This document shows, piece by piece, positions 50,964-57,300 of a stretch of 57,300 nt of DNA. The notes under the pieces are model-generated. The model made no database searches, was not told the origin of the DNA, and was given only the letters and a program-made list of their open reading frames with translations. Position numbers and translations under genes: made by a program. Within the stretch, counting starts at the first letter, position 1; the number at the start of each line of letters is the position of its first letter. Location of the stretch: positions 1-57,300 of the forward strand of contig CABRYP010000011.1 in the NCBI GenBank assembly GCA_902475245.1, read 5' to 3'. Origin of the DNA: an uncultured Collinsella sp. GTDB lineage: Bacteria > Actinomycetota > Coriobacteriia > Coriobacteriales > Coriobacteriaceae.

Positions 50964-52697
50964 TTACATCTCACCGAGCATGATCCAGGCAGAGCTGTCC
51001 TGCGCGAGTCTGCCGTCTGCAAGCGCTGATGAGGTGAGCAGGACCCTGCCCGCCGGCAGCTCCACGGGTGCTGCACCGAAGTTCGTCACGCACGCCCAGC
51101 CGTTATCGCGGCGATAGGCGATGACGCCGCCCTCAGCGCCCTCGGCACCATCCGCAAGACCGGTGCGCCCGTCAAGATCGAGCCACGCAAGATCGTTGGC
51201 GCACCCGCGCAGCTTGCGCCGCAGCCAGAGGGCGTCACGATAGAGCGCAAGCATCGATGTCGGGTCCGTTTCTTCCCTATCGGCAGCATAATCGGAAAAC
51301 CATGCAGGCTGCGGCAGATGGGGCGCCGCATCAGCGTCCGCCGGCGAAAACCCAAACGATCCGCCCTGCGCGGGATCGTCCGCCGCTACCCACGGCAGGG
51401 GCACACGACAGCCGTCGCGCCCCTTCTCGCGCTTCGGTCCGCGCGTATTGGTTGCACTGGGATCTTCGAGTGCGGTCCACGGGATATCAGCCACCTCAAA
51501 AAGACCGAGCTCCTCACCCTGATACACGTATGCCGAGCCCGGAAGCGCCAGTTCAAGCAAAAGGGCCGCCCGCGCGCGGCGCTCGCCGAGTTCACGGTCC
51601 TCGTCATAAGACGACCCGTCGCGTAAGAGCCAGTCGAGCGCAATCTGGTGGTAGCGCGTCGCCTTGATTTGCGGCAGGGCATAGCGCGTCGCCACGCGCG
51701 GCACGTCGTGGTTGGAGAGTACCCAGGTCGAGGCGGAATCGGATTCGATAGCTGCCTTCAAGCCCTCCTCGATTGCAGCGTGCATGTCATCATAGGTCCA
51801 AGTGGCCTTGGCAAACTCAAAGTTGAATGTCTGGCCAAGCTCGCTGGGACGCGCATAGAGATACTGGCGCTCAGGCAGCACCCACGCCTCGGCAACGGCG
51901 CTGCGCGGCGGATTATAGCGGTCGAACACGCGGCGCCACTCGCGATAGATCTCGTGGACCTCGTTGCGGTCCCACAGCGGATGGGCGCCGTCGTCAACCA
52001 TGTCATCGCCCTCGGCGAGATGCCACCGGTCGAGGTCATCGCGGTCGAGATCCTTGGCGAGACCGTGCGCCACATCGATGCGAAAGCCATCGACGCCTCG
52101 ATCGCTCCAAAACGCCAGGACGTCGCAAAAGAACGCGTGAACCTCGGGGCATGACCAGTCAAAGTCCGGCTGCTCGGGCGTAAACATGTGCAGATACCAT
52201 TGACCGTCCGCAACACGCGTCCAGGCGGGGCCGCCAAAGTTGGCATTCCAATTGGTGGGAGGCAGCTCGCCATGCTCGCCGCGACCATCGCGGAAGATAT
52301 AACGGGCGCGCTCGGGCGATCCGGGGCCGGCGGCAAGAGCGGCTTTGAACCAGGGGTGCTGGTTGGATGAATGGTTGGGCACGATATCGACGATGACCTT
52401 GATGCCGCGCGCGTGAGCCGCAGCGATCATGTCATCGAAGTCGTCAAGCGAGCCGAGACGTGGGTCGACATCGCAGTAGTCCGCCACATCATAGCCGCCA
52501 TCGACAAGAGGCGAAGGGTAAAACGGGCTCAGCCAGATGGCCTCGATGCCCAGCCGCTCAAGATAGTCCATCTGCTGGGTAATGCCCGCGATATCGCCCA
52601 GACCCGAACCGGTCGAATCCTTAAACGAACGCGGGTAGATCTGATAGATCGCGGCATCGGACATCCATGAGCGCGAAGAGGACTTTTCTGCAGCCAT
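50964..52697 (-). CDS. GH13 alpha-glucosidase (oligo-1,6-glucosidase type)
   Basis: 577 residues from the ATG at 52697 (GGGAGG upstream); the longer frame to 52967 runs through a structured element and is rejected. GH13 motifs: DIVPNH, GFRIDVAH (nucleophile Asp), AVAEAW (acid/base Glu) and LSNHDVPR (stabilising Asp). A domain B and a short C-terminal beta domain follow. Intracellular, no signal peptide. It cleaves alpha-1,6 or alpha-1,4 glucosidic ends of short oligosaccharides; the precise linkage cannot be told from sequence here. Confidence 0.93.
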   Translation of the reverse strand: MAAEKSSSRSWMSDAAIYQIYPRSFKDSTGSGLGDIAGITQQMDYLERLGIEAIWLSPFYPSPLVDGGYDVADYCDVDPRLGSLDDFDDMIAAAHARGIKVIVDIVPNHSSNQHPWFKAALAAGPGSPERARYIFRDGRGEHGELPPTNWNANFGGPAWTRVADGQWYLHMFTPEQPDFDWSCPEVHAFFCDVLAFWSDRGVDGFRIDVAHGLAKDLDRDDLDRWHLAEGDDMVDDGAHPLWDRNEVHEIYREWRRVFDRYNPPRSAVAEAWVLPERQYLYARPSELGQTFNFEFAKATWTYDDMHAAIEEGLKAAIESDSASTWVLSNHDVPRVATRYALPQIKATRYHQIALDWLLRDGSSYDEDRELGERRARAALLLELALPGSAYVYQGEELGLFEVADIPWTALEDPSATNTRGPKREKGRDGCRVPLPWVAADDPAQGGSFGFSPADADAAPHLPQPAWFSDYAADREETDPTSMLALYRDALWLRRKLRGCANDLAWLDLDGRTGLADGAEGAEGGVIAYRRDNGWACVTNFGAAPVELPAGRVLLTSSALADGRLAQDSSAWIMLGEM

Positions 52698-52883
52698 GGG
52701 GTGAGCCTCCCTTGCAACGAGGTTTTGCGAGATGCCCACGATGATACGCCCAAAGCTGTCATTCGAGGCAAACAACGCCACAGCCACACCCCAAAACGCT
52801 CGCTCCCTCTCGGGCTCGAGCCTCCTGGGACGAATCGATCGATTAGTGAAAAGAACGGAAGACTCACTCCCCCGGCCACAACA

Positions 52884-52990
52884 GCGAGCGGGCTCCGGGT
52901 GCCCCAGGTTGCCGCGAAAGAGGAGGGAAGCGTACTTTATGTACGCGACCGACGATTGAGGGGGCAAGATGGGGTGCCCGGGGCTCGCGC
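52884..52990. ncRNA. Candidate structured element between the glucosidase and tRNA-Gly
   Basis: Outer stem GCTCCGGGTGCCCCA (52892-52906) with 52970-52984 (15 pairs including G-U), inner hairpin GCGTAC-TTTAT-GTACGC (52930-52946), and purine-rich internal loops (AAAGAGGAGGGAAG). Could be a small RNA, a dispersed palindromic element or a long leader. Strand not decided. Confidence 0.4.
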
Positions 52991-52997
52991 AGCGTCA

Positions 52998-53026
52998 ACA
53001 AAAAACGCGGTTCGTTAGAACCGCGT
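52998..53026 (-). terminator. Terminator after tRNA-Gly copy 2
   Basis: Minus strand ACGCGGTTC-TAAC-GAACCGCGT then TTTTTTG. Confidence 0.9.
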
Positions 53027-53034
53027 AAGATAGT

Positions 53035-53110
53035 TGGAGCGGACAACGGGGCTCGAACCCGCGACCCCAACCTTGGCAAGGTTGTGCTCTACCAACTGAG
53101 CCATGTCCGC
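53035..53110 (-). tRNA. tRNA-Gly (GCC), copy 2
   Basis: Same 76-nt sequence as copies 1 and 3, with encoded CCA. Confidence 0.96.
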
Positions 53111-53116
53111 ATATGT

Positions 53117-53142
53117 AAAACAAAACGGGCGCCGGAGCGCCC
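53117..53142 (-). terminator. Terminator-like hairpin between tRNA-Cys and tRNA-Gly copy 2
   Basis: GGGCGC-TCCG-GCGCCC stem followed on the minus strand by GTTTTGTTTT. Confidence 0.65.
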
Positions 53143-53152
53143 GGATGTTGCC

Positions 53153-53226
53153 TGGAGGCGAAGCCCGGATTCGAACCGGGGGTAAAGGCTTTGCAGGCCT
53201 CTGCCTTACCACTTGGCCACTTCGCC
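53153..53226 (-). tRNA. tRNA-Cys (GCA)
   Basis: Acceptor GGCGAAG/CTTCGCC, anticodon loop CTGCAAA (GCA), encoded CCA. 74 nt. Confidence 0.95.
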
Positions 53227-53250
53227 GAAAAAGGACCGCCTAAACGGTCC
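53227..53250 (-). terminator. Terminator-like hairpin between tRNA-Gly copy 3 and tRNA-Cys
   Basis: GGACCG-TTTAGG-CGGTCC followed by TTTTT on the minus strand. Confidence 0.65.
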
Positions 53251-53260
53251 GGAAATGCAA

Positions 53261-53336
53261 TGGAGCGGACAACGGGGCTCGAACCCGCGACCCCAACCTT
53301 GGCAAGGTTGTGCTCTACCAACTGAGCCATGTCCGC
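53261..53336 (-). tRNA. tRNA-Gly (GCC), copy 3
   Basis: Same 76-nt sequence as copies 1 and 2, with encoded CCA. First gene after the promoter at 53349-53396. Confidence 0.96.
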
Positions 53337-53348
53337 TTGCGGGTTATT

Positions 53349-53396
53349 AATTTACGCGAGTTATCCAAAAGACGCAAGTACTTTTTTCAAAAAAGT
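53349..53396 (-). promoter_or_regulatory. tRNA-Gly/Cys/Gly promoter with AT palindrome UP element
   Basis: Minus strand TTGCGT (53372-53377), 17 nt, TAAATT (53349-53354). ACTTTTTTGAAAAAAGT (53380-53396) lies just upstream, a near-perfect palindrome. Confidence 0.75.
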
Positions 53397-53441
53397 TGCC
53401 GGCCGCGTGTTCTTGGTGGCTAAACGCGCTAAAGCGATTGG

Positions 53442-54188
53442 CTAGGCACGCGATTCCAGTGCTCCGCTAAATAGCTTCACCATCTGCACGCGCGTGCCGG
53501 TGCCGTCTGTGCGACGAGCAACCTCCACGTTATCGACGAGCATACGCATAAGCTTGATACCACGGCCGCGTTCCTCAGATGCGACCGGTTCGCTCGCTCC
53601 ATCGATAGAATAGCCGGCACCCCGATCAAGCACCTCAACCACGACGCGATCGCCATAGGCCTGAACCGTCAGGACGCACCCGATACCGCCCGCATGGTCA
53701 TAGGCATTACCCAGCGCCTCCCCCGACGCCAACGCGACATCGTAGCGCTCGTCGCGGCGCAACGGAAGCGATTCAAGGAGTTCGGCGATGCGATGTCGAT
53801 AGTATGGAAGATTCTCGATACCCTGTCGGACCTCGACGCTCTTGCTCCATCGTGGCAACTCTCCCACCGGAATAGCGGGAATCGACTCACGCGCCGGACC
53901 CGCAACATGAAGGATGTCGACAAGTCGGGCAATCTCCAAAAAGCGAATGACCTCATCGGAGGCGTTAACGAGCGAAAGCAGGCCCTCTCGCCTCATGAGC
54001 TCTCTGGCACGTGTAAGCAAAAACGCCAAACCCGTCGAGTCGATAAAGCCCACAGCCTGGCAATTGATGACAACGCGACGCACGCCCCGGTCGATCAAAT
54101 TATCCAACCGTCGGCGCAGCACGGACACCGAGGCGATGTCGACATCACCCGGTGGCGTCAGAACCGCTATGTCATTCCACTCATTCAT
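53442..54188 (-). CDS. STAS (anti-anti-sigma) domain fused to an RsbW-like kinase domain
   Basis: 248 residues from the ATG at 54188; an upstream ATG at 54263, six bases after the phosphatase stop, would add 25 unrelated residues. Residues 1-105 are a STAS domain with the phosphorylatable Ser in GFIDSTGLAFLL (S51). From about residue 120 a GHKL ATPase follows, with SGEALGNAYDHAGG (N box), VLDRGAGYS (G1) and GRGIKLMRML (G2). Antagonist and anti-sigma kinase are usually separate proteins. No sigma factor is in the window. Confidence 0.87.
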   Translation of the reverse strand: MNEWNDIAVLTPPGDVDIASVSVLRRRLDNLIDRGVRRVVINCQAVGFIDSTGLAFLLTRARELMRREGLLSLVNASDEVIRFLEIARLVDILHVAGPARESIPAIPVGELPRWSKSVEVRQGIENLPYYRHRIAELLESLPLRRDERYDVALASGEALGNAYDHAGGIGCVLTVQAYGDRVVVEVLDRGAGYSIDGASEPVASEERGRGIKLMRMLVDNVEVARRTDGTGTRVQMVKLFSGALESRA

Positions 54189-54269
54189 ACGACCATGGTT
54201 CCCCAAAAGAGCTCGCTCGATGCATACGTATCTGCAACCGCGCAGATTTTGCCCGTCAAGCATCGCGGT

Positions 54270-56615
54270 CTACGAGCGACCCCGTAAAAACTCAAGGGAA
54301 ACCAGCGCGATGTCATCGTCCAGCGCCGACTCGGTAAAGCGGTCAAGCTCTCCCAAGACCTTACCGCAGATTCCCGATACGCCCTCACCCGAGACAGAGA
54401 GCAAAAGGTCACGAAGGCGCTGCTCGCCAAAGAAAGCACCCGAGCGATCACGTGCTTCGATTGTTCCGTCGGTATACATGAATAGTATGTCACCAGGAGC
54501 GAACGTAAACACGCCTGTCTCGTACACCATGCTCTCAAAGGCACCGATCACGCCCGATTGGCACCCAAGGAGCTCCACTTCTCCCCCTCGGGTTTCTCCG
54601 CCGCCAAGCGGCGTCGACGACGGTCTAATGACCATAGTGGGAGGATGTCCCGCAGAGCAGTAGGTAGCGCGACCCGCTTTAAGATCAATCTTGGCGATAA
54701 ACGCCGTCACGAACGTCTCGACCCTCGAAAAGCCCATGAGCATGCTATTGAGCGAGCGGGCCATACGGGCGGGCCCAGCACCCTCCCAGGCATAGGCCGT
54801 CAGCGCCGTCTTGACGAGCGCTGACATCGACGCCGCCTCGATTCCTTTGCCGGATACATCGCCCAAAATCATAACGGCGCAATCGTCGGGAAGACGGACA
54901 AGAGTATAGAAGTCGCCGCCGACCAACGCCGAATTCGTTGCCGAAAGGTATACCGAATCGGTCGCGATACCCGGAACGTCACCAAGCGAATTTCTCATGC
55001 CAATCTGGAGGGTCTGAGCGATATGGCGCTCCTCGCGCTTTTGAGATTCGCCCTCGTAGATTAGTTCAAAGTCATGCGCCAAGTGCACCAAGTAGTCATA
55101 TTCAAGGTCATCAATCGGCTCTTGACTACCGTCACGAAGCAGCAGCGCGCGCGTCGTCGGGCCTTTCGCAACAGAAGCAGGAACGATCGCGTCGTTGCTG
55201 TGCTTGCCATCACCCTCAGAGCGCGGGCGCCCCGCCTCAATGCCGGTGTCGACGTAGAGACCCTGGCAAGGCAGACCATGCGCCCTAAGCCAGCCTCCCA
55301 TAGGCATCGATTCGTCAACGCGAGTTATACGGACGTGTTTAAGATCCTCGGCACTCGTGCCGCCCAAAACAGATGTCTCAAAGCCATCAGAGCCAACCCC
55401 CAAACGTGCCGCTGGCGCCGTCGTGGAAAAGAAAAGCTTCTCGGGATCGTCCGGCAAAGCAACGCGACTGCCGCCTTCAAAATCTATGACATAGGAGCCC
55501 AGACTGGCGTCATACTCAACAGGGCAAAAATGACAGTTGAGCATATTGCAAATCTCGGACGATACCGCCTGGGTAGCCGCGGCGGAATCGTCTAGAAAGG
55601 TAAACAACTCATCACGTAAGACATTGAGTGAGCGGCCGAACTCCGCCGTGCGGCGCGAACGTAAGCTCGACGCCATGCCGACCAGCTGAATAGACAGGTA
55701 ATCGCAAATGACCTCGAGTACATTAACGTCATAGGCGAGCGGTGCCTGAGGGCGCTTCCAACCAACTTCCAGCACGCCAAGGATCTGCGTACCGTAAAAA
55801 ACGGGAAGACAGATCTCGCTGCGGTACGGAGGCATATCCTGCACGCGCAACAGGTGCTTAGAACGATTGTCCAGGTCCATGAACATACCGGAAGCAGCCC
55901 TATCACCCTCAAGGTCCTGTTGAATCGACAAGCGACAGGCACGCGACTCGCGAAGAACATACGTCGGAATGCCAGCGCCATACGGCAAAAACTCGGGCAG
56001 GTAGCTGTCGTGCAGCTCCTTGGAGACACCGCGAAGCTTAAAACCGCCGCTCTCAGAAAAATAGATAGCGGCACCCGAAGCATCGAGCGTTCCTACAAGC
56101 TGGTTCAAAACGGTATCTAACAAACTGGGCAGCTCATCGGAGCCCACCGTGCTCATAATGACCGACAATGTACCCGAGAGACGCTTATTCGCCACTCTAA
56201 GCTCCGAAAGCGCACGCTTGAGCTGACGGTCGTGCGAATACTGTTCTTCGATGCTATGGAGTGCCACCAGAACGCGCGGCGCACGGCGGCCAAAGATTCG
56301 AGGCGGCGTAACCGAGCCTGCACAAACCAGGACGGGAATAAACGATCCGTCACTTAACTTGAGCATCAACTCGCTCTTTGTTCCATTGGTCTCAAAAGGA
56401 AGCCGATGCTCTGTCGCGCGTTCAAAAGCCGACGAGTACAAGAGGTCTTTAACGTCCCCGTTGATCACATCGGAACGCTCCTCGCACATCAAGTCGAGCA
56501 AGCGATTATTTACATGCAAAATGGTTCCGTCGAGCTCGCAGATAATGACAGCATCGCTCGTGATCTCGACCAATTGGGCAACGTCCGCCCACTCATTGCG
56601 CTCAAGCGTTTCCAT
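54270..56615 (-). CDS. SpoIIE/RsbU-type PP2C phosphatase with PAS and GAF sensor domains
   Basis: 781 residues from the ATG at 56615 (GTGAGG upstream). Residues 10-115: PAS domain (EITSDAVIICELDGTILHVN). About 145-320: GAF domain (DELPSLLDTVLNQLVGTLDASGAAIYF, EICLPVFYGTQILGVLEVG). About 330-530: a second, degenerate GAF-like part. About 560-781: PP2C_SpoIIE with LVGGDFYTLV, ILGDVSGKGIEAA, FMYTDGTIEA and DDDIALV for the metal site. It probably dephosphorylates the downstream STAS domain in response to an unknown small molecule or redox signal. Confidence 0.92.
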   Translation of the reverse strand: METLERNEWADVAQLVEITSDAVIICELDGTILHVNNRLLDLMCEERSDVINGDVKDLLYSSAFERATEHRLPFETNGTKSELMLKLSDGSFIPVLVCAGSVTPPRIFGRRAPRVLVALHSIEEQYSHDRQLKRALSELRVANKRLSGTLSVIMSTVGSDELPSLLDTVLNQLVGTLDASGAAIYFSESGGFKLRGVSKELHDSYLPEFLPYGAGIPTYVLRESRACRLSIQQDLEGDRAASGMFMDLDNRSKHLLRVQDMPPYRSEICLPVFYGTQILGVLEVGWKRPQAPLAYDVNVLEVICDYLSIQLVGMASSLRSRRTAEFGRSLNVLRDELFTFLDDSAAATQAVSSEICNMLNCHFCPVEYDASLGSYVIDFEGGSRVALPDDPEKLFFSTTAPAARLGVGSDGFETSVLGGTSAEDLKHVRITRVDESMPMGGWLRAHGLPCQGLYVDTGIEAGRPRSEGDGKHSNDAIVPASVAKGPTTRALLLRDGSQEPIDDLEYDYLVHLAHDFELIYEGESQKREERHIAQTLQIGMRNSLGDVPGIATDSVYLSATNSALVGGDFYTLVRLPDDCAVMILGDVSGKGIEAASMSALVKTALTAYAWEGAGPARMARSLNSMLMGFSRVETFVTAFIAKIDLKAGRATYCSAGHPPTMVIRPSSTPLGGGETRGGEVELLGCQSGVIGAFESMVYETGVFTFAPGDILFMYTDGTIEARDRSGAFFGEQRLRDLLLSVSGEGVSGICGKVLGELDRFTESALDDDIALVSLEFLRGRS

Positions 56616-56639
56616 CGTGAACCTCACCGTCTATCGGTA

Positions 56640-56663
56640 ACAAAAAAGCCTCCGAAGAGGCTT
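56640..56663 (-). terminator. Terminator after tRNA-Leu
   Basis: Minus strand AAGCCTC-TTCG-GAGGCTT then TTTTTTG. Confidence 0.88.
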
Positions 56664-56674
56664 CTCAAATGCGA

Positions 56675-56764
56675 TGGTGTCGGAGGCGGGACTTGAACCC
56701 GCATGACCAAAAAGCGGTCACTAGCACCTCAAGCTAGCGCGTCTGCCAATTCCGCCACTCCGAC
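56675..56764 (-). tRNA. tRNA-Leu (GAG)
   Basis: Class II tRNA, 90 nt, acceptor GTCGGAG, anticodon loop TTGAGGT (GAG), long variable arm, T-loop GGTTCAAGTCC, encoded CCA. Confidence 0.95.
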
Positions 56765-56821
56765 ATGCTATGTTGTTGATTCGCGGTTCGCTTTGTTGAA
56801 CCCGCGCGTTCAACGAGGAAG

Positions 56822-56870
56822 ATAATAACCTATGATTCGAGAACTGTGCAAGCACTTTTTTGAAAAAAGT
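56822..56870 (-). promoter_or_regulatory. tRNA-Leu promoter with AT palindrome UP element
   Basis: Minus strand TTGCAC (56846-56851), 18 nt, TATTAT (56822-56827). ACTTTTTTCAAAAAAGT (56854-56870) lies upstream, as at the other tRNA promoters; leader about 50 nt. Confidence 0.7.
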
Positions 56871-56908
56871 TTACGAATTTGTAAATGCGCAGGTAGACTG
56901 ACCTGTTC

Positions 56909-57033
56909 GGGCAGGAATGAGGTTGCTTTCCAACGCGTCCTCGGGCATGCGGCATTATTTTGATCCGCGCTTCGCGCTACAAAATAATGCCGCCCCCTGC
57001 GGAATGCGTTGGAAAGCAACCTCATTCCTGCCC
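56909..57033. repeat. 125-nt long hairpin with 28-bp and 14-bp perfect arms
   Basis: Outer arms 56909-56936 and 57006-57033 are exact complements (GGGCAGGAATGAGGTTGC...). Inner arms GCGGCATTATTTTG (56949-56962) and 56980-56993 are also exact. The tip holds GCGC-TTC-GCGC. No ORF. Confidence 0.85.
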
Positions 57034-57094
57034 TAGGGGCACGTACTCCAGGCACCGTTCTCAAACATGTTTTGAGGGCTGATGCAAATTTAGT

Positions 57095-57151
57095 GGCTCG
57101 GCTTTGCCGAGCCCTTATATGGTGAGGCCGGAGCCAAGGCTCCGGCCTCAC
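57095..57151. repeat. Two adjacent G/C hairpins
   Basis: GGCTCGGC-TTT-GCCGAGCC (57095-57113), then GTGAGGCCGGAGCC-AA with its complement (57122-57151, 14-bp perfect stem). No T-tract, so not classical terminators. Confidence 0.7.
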
Positions 57152-57300
57152 ACAATTCCCTATCAGATTAAGCGAGCGATCAGGGAATCGCACTCCCCCT
57201 GCCGAGTTAACGTAGGGCCCGCCCTGGTGTTACTTTTCAGAACACTCCGCACTGATATCTTCTGTATTGAAGACGTCGATGATGCACCCGTATACCATTG
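57152..57300. other. Window tail without a recognised gene
   Basis: I see no complete ORF, RNA gene or clear promoter here. Confidence 0.4.

Overview
The window looks like a chromosome segment of a Coriobacteriia gut actinobacterium, most like Collinsella. That assignment is my inference from protein style (EttA, DUF3793, YolD-linked Y-family polymerase, NrdD/NrdG), GC-rich codon use and strong Shine-Dalgarno sites; no database was searched. It holds about 46 protein genes, six tRNA genes, many intrinsic terminators and several unexplained palindromic elements.

Layout. 1-5800: 3' end of a cell-envelope-like protein, ettA, an SdpR/SdpI pair, a 28-residue hydrophobic peptide gene under a LexA-type box with a convergent promoter behind it (candidate SOS-induced type I toxin/antisense pair), then tcdA and a TatD hydrolase. 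5787-6019 is a 233-bp element with perfect 31-bp inverted ends. 6061-12841 is a fructoselysine (frl)-like operon: sugar kinase, SIS deglycase, epimerase, YtcJ-type amidohydrolase and YfcC-type transporter, with a GntR/UTRA regulator upstream. Two HAD phosphatases follow. 14654-17919 is an accessory cassette (unknown protein, ClpP-like protease, soluble VirD4-like ATPase) behind an orphan stable-RNA-type promoter. 18020-26377: pgi, an SOS-controlled Y-family polymerase with a YolD-like partner, a large wall-associated protein, a heavy-metal (HMA) protein with a CsoR-like box, and a DUF3793/flavodoxin pair.

26495-38546: a polar amino acid ABC transporter, endonuclease IV, an oxidoreductase and an Fe-S aldo/keto reductase (two identical 79-nt palindromes sit before nfo and the oxidoreductase), a PanE-like reductase, secreted and membrane proteins, metY with a 17-codon leader ORF, and a divergent LysR regulator. 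38646-45057: rnhA, Gfo/Idh oxidoreductase, acylphosphatase, Fur-family regulator, HAD phosphatase, SlyD plus a UreE-like protein, membrane dipeptidase and a YgjP-type metalloprotein. 45064-50306: folate genes folE-HD-folB, then nrdG and nrdD with tandem NrdR boxes. 50622-56870: tRNA-Val, three identical tRNA-Gly(GCC), tRNA-Cys and tRNA-Leu(GAG), a GH13 glucosidase, and a partner-switching pair (STAS-RsbW fusion and SpoIIE-type phosphatase). The tail is mostly large hairpins.

Most worth following up: the LexA-boxed micropeptide with its convergent promoter, and the ClpP-like/soluble-VirD4 cassette. Both are predictions read from sequence only.
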